DNA from: Himantopus leucocephalus
Lineage: Eukaryota; Chordata; Aves; Charadriiformes; Recurvirostridae
Assembly (NCBI GenBank): GCA_003993805.1
Contig: RSEF01000003.1
Span: 105,708,095-105,772,094 of the forward strand
DNA: 64,000 nt
Direction of reading: 5' to 3'
Shown here: piece after piece, positions 47,098 to 61,244 of the stretch
How positions within the stretch are numbered: the first letter of the stretch is position 1
Layout of the letters: every line of letters starts with the position of its first letter
Translations under genes and position numbers: made by a program
The notes under the pieces: generated by a model
Told to the model about the DNA's origin: nothing
Database searches by the model: none
The model's input: only the letters and a program-made list of their open reading frames with translations

Positions 47098-49994
47098 ATA
47101 ATGCATTAATGAAGTAACATGGAACAAAGCCACATTTGTTCATGTGTAAGGCATGTTAATGATGTTCCTTTCAAAGATAGGTAGATGGAGCAGTGGATTG
47201 ATGCACTGAATTTCACCTCTAGGGACTCTGACTTTGGTTACGAGACAAATGAGTTTGATAGCATCAAGTAAATACTCAATGGATATTCGTCTCCATCCCC
47301 AAAACCGCCATGCAATTTGGCAGGAGCAGCAGTCTGTGCTCACGAGACGTCTAGAGGTGCTCGAGGCATTGGCAGTCCTCTGGGAGGAAGCATCTGACTG
47401 TGCTGTGCCTGGCGTTAGCCAGCGCTCTCACCCTCTCGCTTCCCCAAGCACCAGCAACACACTACTCCCCAGAATCGCTGCAAAGAAAACACGAAATTAA
47501 AGCTGAAAGAAGGGGAGAAAGACGCTTATTTGGGTTCACAAAGTGAGCTAATGTTGGAGATTGGCTGAACTACATACTGTATCGGCTTTGATGCATTATT
47601 AGAATTGTGAAAACTTTCAGGATTTCAAGGAAAAGATTTTTTCCAGGCGCAAGATCAAAGCAAAAGCTAAATAATATTGGGTTACAGAGCAGGGGACTTT
47701 CAAATGGCTGGTCTTGACTGTTTATGTATCTAGAAATGTTGTGATAGGAGCAGCCCTTTTCTACAAGGCCCAGTAACAACAGTGTAAATCAAGCATTAAG
47801 CAGAAGTAGACAGTAAATTATCTATTTTTTTAAAGAGACTTCTACTGGAGCTGGTTTTTAGGGAAGGAAAAAAGGAGTTCTGTTTTTAATAGCATAAAAA
47901 TAGTTGTCCAGGAGGCGCCACTGTATCTTTGTCCCAAAGCATAACAATGTTAGATGTAAAACAACAGCCCTGCAACAGCTGACAAAACTACATACAGAGA
48001 TGTTTCGACACAGAGCTGCTAGGACACAGCTTGGAGTGAATCCCTTATTTGACAGGTTTTTAGATTCCTTGCACGAAGTATTCATGCTAAAAAAAAAAAA
48101 AAAAAANGAGACACCTACTAGTCTGTGCAAAATAAGAGGTGTGGAAAATTTGCCTGCAAAATGTGTGCCTGTTAGATGGAACTTTTCATTTCAGCAGTCT
48201 CTTGGAGTCAGAAATGATGACTGTGGTGGCCTGAATTTGATCATGAGTGCAGCAGCGTTCACAGTGACAGGACAGCGGGAGCACAGACTAGGAGACTAGA
48301 CATACAGGGACAGTTAACTTCACCCTTCTAGAAATCATACATTCAATCTAAAATAGTTGTATACATTCCCTCTATAGGGAAGGCAGAGAAGCAAACATCT
48401 CCAGAGAGTAAGTCATCCCGTCCTAAGACAGGTGCTTAAGGCAGGGGCTGAACTGCCCAGCAAAGGTGCCTTTTTTCCTCCACTGGCTCTTGAAGCCAAG
48501 AAAACTCATGGAGCCAAGACGCCTAATTGCCAGGTGGCTAAGGCAGAGTGAGATGCATCACCCCCACAGCTAACTTACCTAATCATCATGACTCCTGTTA
48601 TGTTTCCAGACGGGAAGAACAGCCAAATACTTTCAGTCTTGGATATGTTTATATGAAGGAACACAACAAGAAAGAACAGAAGTAAGGTCTCCCTCCGGGA
48701 CACGGACACAGTCTGTCTCTCTTCTGGAAGGCTTTCAGTGAAGAGAGTGAAATGACTGCTTCCCTGTGTTCAGGACTGCCTTGGTTTTCCCCATAAGGCT
48801 AAAACACAGCCTTTTGTATAAAGTCCACCTTGCCCATGGTGGTATTGCTATCTGAATGACACTGTTCAGGCCCAGTTATAAAGCCAGGAAAAAGAAACCT
48901 GAAGATCTGCTTCCTCCACTAATTGCAGACTACCATAATTTCGGGCCAAATCCAATTGCTGCCACAGAGAATCCAAAAGTAGCTCAGTCTCTCCTTGTAA
49001 CCCATTAAGCACAGGCTGTTCTGAGAGTGATTTTTTTGATGTCAAACTTTAAGATCAAAACCACTGTTGATGAGTATATATTTAAAAAAAAAGTCTCCTT
49101 AAATCCAACATCTCTGTAAAAAGATTGTGCAATTTGCATCCTTCCATATATAGCCAAACTGGTGGGCTTTGAGCGGCAAACACATCAGGCCTGGCCATGA
49201 CCCTGTGATTTATAACTATGGTGCAAGTGATACCCAGCCATCAAAAAAATCAATAATCTTCATCTGTAGCTGTCAGGGTCATGATGGTTTACTGACTGTA
49301 TGCAACCACTGAGCCTAATAGTCAGACCTTTACTCCCCCAAATTCTTCCATCATTCTGAACTTCCCCGCTCTGCTACAAAGATTCGTTCTCCTTGGGAAG
49401 GAAACTGAACCCCACTGAATGGAGTACTGGACTCCACTGAACGGAAGCCCACCAGCAGAGCTTGTGCCTATTGCTGAGCATCCCTTTACGGTGAACACAG
49501 GTGGACACTTATAAGCACGTTTAGACAAATGAAAGGCTGCATTCAGTCTATTCACAGTGAGACGGTGTTTACTTGTTTCTTGATTGAGGTTCTGATGTGT
49601 AAGTCAAGGAAGGCCAGAACATTTCAGAAATCCAGTTTCCATTGTAAGGATGGTGTCATGAAAATATTTATTTATATATTTATATGAATATACATACTAT
49701 AACATGCATCATATTTGGCTAGAATGAGATGCATTCATAAGACATGAGATGCCAGAAAGAGTGTACCTCCATGTGTGCACATACATATGTATGTACAAAT
49801 ACGCTTATCTGTATAAATAGAGAATAAAAGATGGAAAATAACAGGAGGAAAATCAAGAAGCAAGACAAAGAACAGTAAGAGACAGCCAAGAAAGCCATGG
49901 AATAACTGGAGTTGTAAATAAGACTTACATTGTACATCCTGCGTGGCCAGAATGCTCCTTCCATCAGAGGAGGGAGTGGTGTTGAACACTACGG

Positions 49995-50160
49995 GGCCCT
50001 GATTCAGATTTTGATCTGCAAGGTGTTACAGCAATGCCCAAATGCGGTCACTGAGAATGGGTACTTGACTGCTCCCTCTTGCACAGCCCTACATCTGGAA
50101 CAACTTTGTTGGAGCCAGTGGAGTTACTCCAGAATTGTACCTGTGCGAGCAGAGATAAAA
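49995..50160. repeat. probable old interspersed repeat
   Basis: GGGGCCCTGATTCAGATTTT at the start and GTGGAGTTACTCCAGAATTG near the end resemble a palindromic old DNA-type repeat seen in reptiles and birds. I recognise the phrases but not a family name. Confidence 0.35.
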
Positions 50161-52034
50161 TCTTCTGTGCAATGTATGAGGATTTATGTAATCCAAGAAA
50201 AGGATTTGGTCAAAGGAAGCAAAGCAGAAACAAAGGAGGAACGTGAACACTCTGCTTCACACTCTTTGAAGTGTGTGTCTTTTACAAGGGAGTAACCTAA
50301 CCCACATTTATTCCAGTGTTTTTCTTCCACAATTTACTCCAGAGATTTTCTTTAAACAATAAATAGGAAATACTCTCACATACAGCTGTGCAGGATATCT
50401 AGTTTACAAGCCTTTTTTTCCAGGGTGGGAGTTCGTCCGTTAAGCATCACAGTCATGGAAAAGAAAATACTGAACATGATGCAGGAAGCAACAATGCTGG
50501 CTTTCTCATTTAGCATCCATTCAATACCAAAGTTAATTGGAGGAGATATCCCTAGGTGACTACCTGCATGAAAACTAGACGAGTTCCAGCTACTTCCACC
50601 CAGGGAAAGCCCCATCTGCCTCCCTGCAGTGGTCCCCTTAACTGTTGGAACAAACTATTCAGGATAACATTCAGACCACCTGAAGCTGCTTTGCAGCAGC
50701 ATTTAATCTTGGAGACCATTCACTAGGAATGTACCTGGTAACTTGGAAGTTCCTAAGATGATGCTCATAAAGGTCCTGATCTGGACAGAGATGCAGAAAA
50801 GGTTGAGTATCAACTCAGGTTTAGGCACTAGAAGCCCCTAAAACTTAATGGGTCTGATTTGGCAGGTGTGCTCAAGGGAAGCCTACCCACAGCAAGACCA
50901 TTAAAATCAGTGCAGAGCACATCTTGACGTGCTTTACCCGCTTCTGGATAGTATCCCTGTGGCTGGAGCAGATCCCTGCTGAGTGCAAGACCTGGCTTCC
51001 AGGATCACTAGCCTCTGTGGGTATGAGCTCTCTTCTTGCACAGGGAGGAGACTGTCCTGGCCACCAGGCTGTACCATGGTCCCAGGTGTTTGTAGGGCAG
51101 GAAAGAGGTGAAATATATATATTTATATGTTAACGCTGGGCCACACGCAGCCTGGACTGCAAGTCTCGTAAGGTCAGAAGATGAATAAGTAAGAAGCAGC
51201 CTCGTCCTTGGAGGACTGAGCTAGACTGGGCTATACCCAGAGACTGATCACACTGACTTGGAAACACATTTGATAGAAAGCTGGATCTGTTCCTGAGCTG
51301 TGCCAAGCTGGTCTCCACACAGCCTTGCGGGACAGAGGTGAGTCCGAGCCAGCTGGGTGCCTCCCTCTTGTCTGGCAGCAGCGTAGCCTTGCATCTCAGG
51401 CACCTGGATGGGCTTTATATAAGGAACATTTTTAAAGTGTGATGCTGCTCTGAAAAGCAAGGAGGCGAAAATAGGATGGTAGGTCTCTGAGTTGATTCCC
51501 TCAGTGACTCAGATCAGATATGCCCTGCTTGCAGAGGAAAATGAGGTTGTCCACTCACCTTCATCTGGGAGCCAGGTTGGTTGTTTTATATGTCTGCCTG
51601 ATTTTGCCCAGGAACAACAGACAGACATTTATCAAAGAATTATTCTGATGATGTAGTAAAGAACTAAAATACAGCTTTCTACCTATTAGAGCAGGGACAA
51701 TCCTCCATGGTGAGCGTTAACAAAAAGTGAGTAAGTGTATACTTATATGGTACAGTAATCAGCAGATAGCGCTCTCAACATATATGGGATCTGATGGAAA
51801 AAAGGTTATTTTCCTCAGCCACGTTTGCAGCCACACTAGAATTATACAGTCATTTCAGAAAATGTTCTTCAAATTAAGCTGTGGGTTTTCTTCTCTGAGA
51901 GGTCTTTGTTTGTCTCCTTGCAGCGTTTCAAGCTTTGCATGTGCCTGTGTCCCCACGCACAAGGCAGGCGAAGGACTGAGTCCAGATCTGAAGTCCCAAG
52001 CCTGGTAATTTGGGTAGGAAGCAAAGGAGCTACA

Positions 52035-52152
52035 TTTGAGCCATTGCACCCATAGCCACCCATCTTTTTTGCAGCGTTCCCGAGCACATTCANGTTTGAG
52101 CCATTGCACCTATAGCCACCCATCTTTTTTGCAGTGTTTCCGAGCACATTCA
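52035..52152. repeat. 58-bp tandem duplication around a single N, probably false
   Basis: 52035-52092 and 52095-52152 match with three substitutions. The junction carries a lone N at 52093. The mismatches suggest two haplotypes or read errors at contig ends. Confidence 0.88.
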
Positions 52153-53844
52153 CATTAACGTTATTAGCTGCTCTTGTTTAGCTGGAGCACTTTTGATATA
52201 TCCTGTTAAATTCAGGTGGGTCGTTCACCAAACTGATTGTGGTGGCTCACGCACCCAAACGACCAACGCTACATGACTGGTGTCGCACCGTGCCTCCTCC
52301 TCCTCCTCCATGCTGCCAAGCATCACCGCAATGCCACCGGCCCAGTGACGGGGTCGGCACAAGTCCCCGTCGGCCGGGTCTGAGCCTGGTTTCGCTCTGT
52401 GACTGCAAAAGGACAGGAGCTAAACTGGGCAAGAAGAAAATTCTGGCACGCGGTCCTGGCAAGCACAATGGCCTTATTTATTATTTCATGCGTTTTCTTT
52501 CTTCTGCTCATACAGTCAGTTCAGATCACATTTTGTCTTCCAGAGATAAATTAGAGCCCGCAATGGGCTTCAGACCAACTTTGATGGAAGCTGCTTAAAC
52601 AGAGCATGAATTTGCCCCTCTACCTTTGCTCTGATTTAAGGAAACATGCATGCCCAGATTATTTCACCTGAGGTAGCCAAGCATTAATTAATTACATAAA
52701 AGCATTTGTGAACCTGTTAAAACTATCTATTAGATGAGCAGCGCTGCTATCTCCACCATCGCTCTAAACGTTTTAATTAATTTGGGGGAATTTACACATG
52801 CACGTTGTCTGCCAAATTCAACAAAACTTGCTTTATAAACTAATAATAGCATTTGCTTTCTCTGTGAAGGAGTTATGCAAGCTCTGTATGTGCTTGCAAG
52901 TGGAGAGGGTGCTGGTCTCTGCCCAGAGCCGAGTGCTGCTCAGTGATTTACCAACAAACCAACGGTCTCATCAATATTATTTTCATATTAATGTCAGTAA
53001 AGGTGCAGGAACTTGGCACCACGCACACAAATGTGTGTTCAGGTTCTGAGAGGATTAAGCCCATCAAAAATAGTCTTCTTTTTTTTTTTTTTTTGCAACA
53101 GGCTGAGAAAAATAGCAATTTGTTTTCTCAGAGTGATGCAGAGCTGTCAGTGGGACCTCGGTGACTTGTGCTATCCCCTTTGCCTGCTGCAGATTTCACG
53201 CTGCATTTAGATGACATGATTGTAACTGCACATCAGGGTTCAGCTGCTGGAAATCAATGGCTGGTGCATGATTTTTAAAGGAAAAATTACTGCCCTATTT
53301 GGCAGAATTTGAGAAGATAACTCATTAACTAGGTAGCCTGAAAAGCAAAATAAAATCCTAATCCCCTTCAGTGGATTAGCCACGCAGGGTGAGAAAGAAG
53401 GCCTGCACAGATGTGAGGAAACTTCACCGAACAGGGCAATGTCAGCTCAGACCACATCCCAAGGAAGGCCCGATCCTCTACTGTTCTGACAGCGTTTTCC
53501 TCTGTGGACACAGGAGAAAAAAAAACCCTTCTAGCATCCGAGCCAGATGGCATGAAAGCACTTGCCACGGAAATTCCCCGTGCACCAGCACAGCTGCCCA
53601 TGCCCTACAGTCCTCATGCCTGGATGGGAGGACAAGGAGATGTCCTGGAGCACCCCAGATGTCCTCTCCCCCAGCACCTGCAGCTGGAGCACGCAGGGGA
53701 TGGAGCTGCCGAGCCCCGTCCCGGCGTGCCCCAGCCACCACAGCACCTCTGTGTCTCGCAGCCTCCAATGCGTCTGTCCTCACCCCACCTCTGTGGGGTA
53801 TTGCCTCATTTCACAACACTGAGGGTAAGGCACTTTCAGGAGCG

Positions 53845-54045
53845 TTCAGACGTCTAGATAGGCATCTGGCCCCAGATCTTCAAAGGTGCTGAGGCAGTGC
53901 CACACTGCAACCTGAGTTAAACCAACTGCAGCCGGAGCTTAAGCGCCCGTACGCATGGGGTTTTCTCCAGTTTAACTACATCACTCCAATTCAACCTAGA
54001 TAAACCGATACAACTTTTCTTGTATAGACAAGACCTTAATCTCTC
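53845..54045. repeat. probable old interspersed repeat
   Basis: GGCCCCAGATCTTCAAAGGT and TGTATAGACAAGACCTTA are phrases typical of old repeats in turtles and birds. The family and boundaries are uncertain. It directly abuts the CpG-rich patch at 54070. Confidence 0.35.
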
Positions 54046-54069
54046 CATTTAATCTATTCTTGCTATTGT

Positions 54070-54245
54070 TCCTCCTGGCCCGGGCCCCTCGGCAGCCCAG
54101 AGCACTAATCTCAGCGAAGTGCGCGGCTTCCTCGGGAGGAGCAGAGAGCTGCTCCGCAAATTCATTTCCACTTGCGGCTGGCATTGGAGTTGCGCTCCAG
54201 CTCCCCGCGGCAATATTAGTTTCGACTTTTCCAGCCCGTAAGACT
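54070..54245. promoter_or_regulatory. small CpG-dense patch in AT-rich surroundings
   Basis: I count about 13 CpG in 175 bp, far above the neighbouring sequence, with a GAGCAG...CTGCTC inverted repeat inside. It may be a conserved noncoding element or an orphan CpG cluster. No gene or splice structure was recognised. Confidence 0.3.
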
Positions 54246-57200
54246 CAAATTTAACATTCAAAAAGCATCTCCTTAATTCATCTCCTTCCCTTGATAGAAT
54301 CTTCCCCGTGCTTCTTGGTGATTTCTTTGTCATGACAACCGTGGCGGTTTTGACAAAGATCCCCCTTCTCCAGCAGTAGCACGCTTGGTGGGACTCGGTA
54401 CACCACATCACACCGCCCGTCTGTCAGATTGTATCTGCTGCCTTTGACAGGCCCTGCAACCGCATTTTTAGAGAAATGTGGGGAATCCCATCCTATCACC
54501 AGGTCTCTTACAAAGTCACTGACACTGCACCGACTGCCCAGCACTGCAAATTTGATGCTGAGGACAACTGTCTGACTCCCACCCGGAACTGTCGCGCTGG
54601 GCAGCTCTGTACTTCGTGGCAATCCCACCACAACTGCTTGTGCCCATGTTACTGTGCTGTGCCAAGTAAGGACGGTGTTAGTTTCCCCTTTTTCCTTACA
54701 GCTGCTTGCTCCAGCCAGGTGCTCACTGTCCCCTGCAAGCCGGGGAGCTCCCACTCCAACCCAGCCTTCACCTGCTACTTCTGCACCTCCTCGCAGAGCT
54801 ATCACACCTCCAAATAAAACACGGTGCAGGGAAATGTGAAAAGAGCAAACCATGTGAGAAGCAGGAGTCTGGAAGCAGCGTTTTGGGAACACTGATCTTC
54901 TGGTGTCACCTGCCTGATAGGAGGATATTGCTCCTGCAAGGAGAAGATGGTATTTCATTGCCCTGGCTCAAAGTCCTATGTTCCCAAGCCTGTTGACTGG
55001 CCACATTTGCTTGAGCAGATGACTCTGATGATTGTATCAAAACGAGGTCAAGGTCCAGTTAGATGTGTCATTGCAGGTGATCACTTAGCTCTCCCCTTCT
55101 CTGACCTCAAAACCCGGATAAAACAGAGGAGACAGCAAGTGGGAGTCGGCGTCTGGCTGGGGTCAGAGACTGGCCTGGTGGGAGGTAGAAGTGGTGTTTT
55201 ATAGAATCTGCTGTCATGGAGGCTCATGACCAGGTCTTCTGGGCCTGGGTTATTACAAAAAAAGTAAAAATCAGAACATAATCTTAAACCCAGTCTATAT
55301 TTATGCAAACCCCTTGCTTTCCTAGCCTGTCTCAGTTCCCTTGCAATATTTGCCAAAGGTACCTGCAACTAAAGGTGCAGCTGAAATCCTCTGAGAGATG
55401 AGGAGGAAGAATATTTTCCATTTAAATAAGATTTGGAAATCAACTTGGAAATTTTCTGCAGGCCAGTCCCCACATTTCACCAGGCCCTGTTCCAATGTAA
55501 GGCACAAACGTACATCTTCGCGTTAATGGAGACGGCTCTTAACATCTCACGGGGAACACACAGCAGCACTCAGGACTGTGTATATACTGTTTCTCACTTG
55601 CAAAACCTCTCCTGTCCCCAACACTGAACCATTTGCAGTCACCTAGAAAAGTAAGAACAACACACGGCGCGCTCATCCGCCGCCGTGCGGTCTGCGGGCA
55701 CACGTGTGTGCACCCGGTCACATCCCCTTCCTCACGCTCTCTCACTGGCAGTGGGTGTTTCACTTATCATTAACTGAAGTAGCTCTTCATTCAGGTGAAT
55801 GTGCGTCTGTGCTTGACATACCGTGTAAGAGGAAAATACCAGAAGGGAAATCTGAGCAGACACATCTGCAGGATGTGCAAATCAGTGCAGAAACGAGGAA
55901 TTTGGCAAGTCTCTCGGAAATGATGATAGTGACTTTTTTTTAATCTCATGCCTTTTACTCATTCAGCCGGGACACTATTTCCTATTTCAAGACATTTCCA
56001 CATTGCGTATCTGCTGGGAATGTAAACACAATCCAGGATTCAGCTACAGCTTTTTTTCAGGAGAGAAACATCTGCTTTCCAGTGTCACTGCCAGCCACAG
56101 CCCACGCGGGGAAGCATTCGGCAGAGGAGTGACACAGCCTGACATGGGCTGGATGGACCACAGCTCCATGTTGGGTTCATGCTGTGTGAGCAAGGCAGGC
56201 AAGCTCTCCCCTCCTTAGCTCACTTTCCAGCCCATGCAGTTGGGGAATTAGGCTTGGAAAAGTCCTCTGGAAGATCTCTGATGAGTGAGTAGGCACGTTT
56301 GGTAGTTTCCTCCTGCTCACAAGGCACTGCTGTGGCCCAGCTCTGTGTTTGGAAAAGGCTTCCCACCCATCTGCCAGGGGAAATGCGAGGCACAAGGACA
56401 AAGCACAGGAGAGAAGCTGTGTGGGGACTGGAGGGGAGAATTTGGGCAGCAGCAGCTCTGGGACCAGCCCTGGCTTTGGCCAGGGCTTGCAAATGGAGAA
56501 GGGGGGAGTGCATATTAACAGCACAGAGGAGAAAAATAAGTGTCATGACCTGCTCGCCACCTATCATGCTGGAAAACGTGATGGTGGACAGGGATGTAAT
56601 TTTTTCCATAGGAATTAATGTAACCGGGGGGGAACGAATGCATGCAGGGACTTACAAAAAGTGCACAGGGACAGTATCTATGGTGTGGAGGATGGAGACG
56701 TGGGGACAAGACCATCGAGTGAAGGCTTTTCAGAGGCTGATTTTTGGGAACAGAAAGGTCTCAACTGCTTTTCCCATGAGGCTGACAGCTCAATGTGCAT
56801 CCTTTTGCAGGAGAATTCCTCCTACCTCTTCTGAATGATTACTTTTTCATCCATGTCATCATCTTCCTCGGGTGAATAAATCTCAGTCAAGGCAATCAGG
56901 AGCAAGGGATGGGAAAATGAATCAGTGATGAAGGTTAGCAGAGCAGGATGTTAAATGATTGGTGATAAGACTCCAAAACAGTAGGCAGAGAAGGGCCAGG
57001 CAGCAGGACATCGCTGTGCTGCCCAGCCTGCCTTCCCCTCTTTAACAGTCCTGTTTTTCATGCAGAAAACCAGATTTCCCTAAGCCCTTTTAGCTGTTTT
57101 CCAGGGAGCAGGAGAAGTACCACTGGAACCATCATCCTGCACTGGTGACTTCTTTGAGGGGACAGTGAGCGAATGGAGGAGGGCAGGAAAACCCTCGTGC

Positions 57201-60200
57201 CCTCACATGACAGGGATGAAGAGCACAACACCCAGCTACCTGCAGGCTGGCAGGCAAAGGATGTTTCCCACTGTTTCGCAGAGAGGCAAAGGCCATTGAA
57301 GCCTTCTACACCAAGGAGACCCGCGGGCAGGGGACAACGAGAGATCCTTGCTCTTGATGTTCCCTACAATTGCTGTACAAGGAGTGTTTTGTACCCAGCA
57401 CCATGGTTCAAGCCCATACCACACACAGGATCGAGCACAGGCTGTGCAAGGACTTGGTCTTTCTACTTCGGTTTAAAACTTTCTCCATTTTTCCGATCTC
57501 ACTGGGTCCCTCCTGCACTCGCCCCAGTTTGGCATGATGCTATCAAAGCACTTTGCTGTCCTCTTCAAAGACTGTCTTGGACTTTAGACATATGCTCCCT
57601 TCCCTGATATTACATTTCTGCTGCATTTTCTGCTTCTGCAGAGTCGTGTTCGCTCCCATTGCAAAGCTGTGCAGCGATGTGGCAAATCTGCACCTCCTCA
57701 GGCTTTGGCCCTAAAAATCCAGCCGAAGGGGCTGCTGTATTTGAGACAAAAATCCAAGTTTGCTATCCCAGATGTCCTCCCTCCCCTCTGCCTGGGGGTG
57801 TATGGGTACCTCATTTGCCTCATGCTGCCCTCTCCAAGGTGGATGGAGAAGGTCACCTCTTCTCAGGAGGGTTTAATTCTGGCTCAGTGGCACTGAGTTG
57901 GGTTAAAGAAAACACGGAATAAATGAGGACAGGTAGTCCTATAGACAAATTCATGATGGGTTGATATAACAAATTTGTGCCATTTACTATTTTCTAGCAG
58001 ATGTTACTGTCCCTTGCCATTTTAGCCAAAGCACGTGGACTCTTCAACTGACAGAGTTTGCAGCCAGGTACCGTAAATTTAAATGTGCATCAACCCTTGT
58101 TCCAGAAAAAATAGCTCAGGATGGTGACCTCTGGCCAATGTCCAACTGAGGGCAGTAGCCTCTCGAAGTACCCCACAGATTGTCCCTGTCACTGCCTCAG
58201 CCACCTTCAGAAGTGGGACATGCAGTCACTGCTACAGGACCTCGTTGAAGTGGTCTTAAATAAGCTCTGAAGTGAAAAGCTGAATGCAGCATTTCACACA
58301 GAACCTTGATACATCCTGTTAATTACCCACACAAGAATAAAATTGTGATAATTAGAAGATCAGATAATGGTGTCTGGGAAACACCAGAGCAGCAACAGCA
58401 GAAATGTTGGTTTAGTAATGAAATGCATGTAAAGTACCCTTAAATACCTCATTAACAGCTGGGGTGTGATTCCCAGCGCCAGCCTCGGTGTGCTAACAGC
58501 AATAAGACACACTGAGCTCCAAGGTGAAATGGGTAGTTTCTTACCATTTTTTATATTTTGGAAAACAAGTGAAATGAAATAGTCTAAAAAAAAGTTTTCA
58601 GTGTGAAACAATTTTCCATTTTCAGAATAGCGAAAATCACGGAGTTGCACTTCTCAGTGTTATTTAACTTTCCATGCCCTCTCAAGGGGGAGACAGCCCA
58701 AGGGGCTCTGGAAACCAGAGCAAGGAAGAGGAGGAGAGGATCTGGCATCACTGCAGGAGAGTTCCTTTAGCCACCAAATGGTAACTACCACAGGAAAGAG
58801 ATCTCACACTTTGACTGCCCTCAGCTCAGAAATCTTCGGGAGGAAATAGCACCAGGAAAATGCATGAATTGAGTAGGAGTGAATGAAATAAACAGACAGT
58901 ACAGTGTTCCTGTAACAGGGCATCAGGGTAGGTCCTCCAACAGAGACCAGGTGTTGGAGCAGCCTCTTTTTCTTGTGTATCGTTTGTGGTATCTCAAAGA
59001 GGTTCCCTTTTCAGAAAGACCTGGATTCACATCTGCTGGAAAAGTGAGCTAAATTTGGGCAATTAATGAATCTTTTTTGGAAACTTTGTCTGTCTCACTG
59101 TAGGATATTCGGGAAAACAAGGTCTTTCATGTTAAGCGGTCTGGAGTTGGTAAAAGCAATGCTTAGAGTAAGTAATCTGTGGTTAAACCAAAAACAAATG
59201 AGAATAGCTGCATTATGGGTTTTAAGCCTCCTTAAACCAAACCAAAGGAAAGAAAGGGGTAGGAACAGCAACCACTGAAGCAAATGGAGGAGTTGTCCAT
59301 CACTGGAAAAGCTACAGAAGACGGGTTCAGCACAAAAGCCAAAGCCACCCCTGCAGACGGATTCCCGTCTCCAGTTTGCCCAAGCTCACAGCATGCGTGG
59401 CCTCAGATGGGTGAGCTCCTGCTAGGAAGGACTACCTACCCCAGCCTGGTTTTGTTTTGCTGAATGTGATACCACTAAAACTTGTCTGTCAGAGGAGGGA
59501 CTGTCTTTGGGTCTTTTGCTGGCTGCTTGACTGCCCTGTGGCCAAACTTGGCACTGTGGCAGTACCAGGTAAGTGTCTTTGGGAACTACAGCTCAGTTTT
59601 CAATCCAAATACTCTACAGACTTATGAACGAGTTCAAATACCACACAAGCAAACAAGCTCAAGAAACCACAGGCCACAGTTCAGCACAAAATCATAAGCA
59701 ATCTGTCATTAAAGGAGATGGACCATGGCAAAGGATTTTCCAGTTGTGTCCACCATACGAACTCCCTCAAAGGCAACGCTGTTGTGAGTGTGCCTTTGCA
59801 GCCGTGCATACACGGCCGTGGCTAAGGCCTTTTTGTTGCGTTGAATCCCACTGTCACTCCCCGGAGAAGCATTTGGTCTTCCTCTCCAAAGCCTGTTATT
59901 AAACTACCAAGCACTTTGTATTTGGGAAAGAGAGTTCATCATGGCTGTTCCTCAAAGCTTGTGAAACCCAGGAAACGCTGAACAGCCTTTCTTCAGCAGC
60001 TGTAGATACTGCTTGTAGATTAAAATAGGAACATAAACGAAAGAGTCATTTGGGGTTTTTCTTGAATCACTGAAGGCTGTGAAGTTGCCAAGCGCTTGCT
60101 CTGCTCCGGACATACTTTGATAGCCAACTGGCAGAACATTAGGATTATGGGATAGGGATCAAGATATTTAATCATTAGCATCCTGTGTCTCCAGCCTGTG

Positions 60201-60952
60201 ATTCTAAAGGTAACATCAGTCAGTACTTAATTAAAAAGTGATACAATTTCAAACTTGTAAGCCAGTGTTTTGGGTTGGGTGAGATTGCAGAAAGGGTACT
60301 TTCCAACTAAAGATTTCTCCTGCTCAGCAGATTTCTGTCCAGAATATTTTGTCTACTGTACCATTTTTATAAGAGGCCACTGAACTGAAAACAGGCTTTG
60401 GACAAAACAGCAGCACATACATGTCTGAAAGTGGCACCTATAAATGGATCCAACATTGTAAGTTGTGGCCTGACAGACTCCCTGTGGTTACCCAGGGCGT
60501 CTCTTCACGCACAGCTCATGAACTCAGACTGATTGGATCAAATCGCAGTGCCTCAGCATCCGTGGTACTCCCAAGGCTGTGTCACCCACATCTCCTACAC
60601 CAAAGATGATCTTTAAAAATTAAAGCCCTGCCCTTCACTTTGGACTGAAACATATCTACATAGTAGGTGAAATGTTTTATTTTCCTGATGTTGCTACAGA
60701 AGAGTGGGGGTTGACAAGTAATTTTAACACAGAAGAATGAAGCAGCAGGATTAGTTCTACTTCTTGAAAACTGTAGTTCTCAAGCAGTTCTAGGAGAGCT
60801 CAGAAGGACCCAGAAGTGCCAGCAGGAGACGGGCATGATATCATAGCAGAGGACCAGACACATCACTGCAGCCTCTCCCAGAAGAAAGATTTCCTGAGTC
60901 AGGGGACATTACCCTTAGCTCAGTGAATACCCAAGGGGAAACGGAATGTGGA

Positions 60953-61073
60953 AATACATATGGATGTACGTATACATACCCCCATATATATATGCTTTGT
61001 CTAACTGTGCATNAATACATATGGATGTACGTATACATACCCCCATATATACATGCTTTGTCTAACTGTGCAT
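60953..61073. repeat. 60-bp tandem duplication around a single N, probably false
   Basis: 60953-61012 and 61014-61073 differ at one base. A lone N at 61013 separates them. The unit is rich in TATA and CATAC steps. Confidence 0.88.
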
Positions 61074-61144
61074 TTTTCATGATAGCTCAGTGAACACTGA
61101 TTGTCTGCTTACAGTCTTTACAATGCCTGTCATGGTTCTTTCAC

Positions 61145-61244
61145 NNNNNNNNNNNNNNNNNNNNNNNNNNNNNNNNNNNNNNNNNNNNNNNNNNNNNNNN
61201 NNNNNNNNNNNNNNNNNNNNNNNNNNNNNNNNNNNNNNNNNNNN
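61145..61244. other. assembly gap (100 N)
   Basis: Exactly 100 Ns. No repeat was recognised on either side. Confidence 0.95.

Larger units (their letters stand above)
46434..53844. other. intergenic, no gene seen
   Basis: It contains an old CR1 end (47036), an A run ending in an N at 48107, a short ACATACATATGTATGT palindrome near 49785, a probable old repeat (49995) and the false duplication at 52035. The T run near 53080-53094 is a simple repeat. Confidence 0.55.

Noticed and set aside
53389..53892. 167-codon open frame on the plus strand
   Set aside because: It ends within a probable old repeat, other long frames overlap on both strands, and no motif is visible.
54278..54958. 226-codon open frame on the minus strand
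   Set aside because: It resembles no family I know and crosses a region with an overlapping plus-strand frame. Chance is the simpler reading, though a transcript search would settle it.
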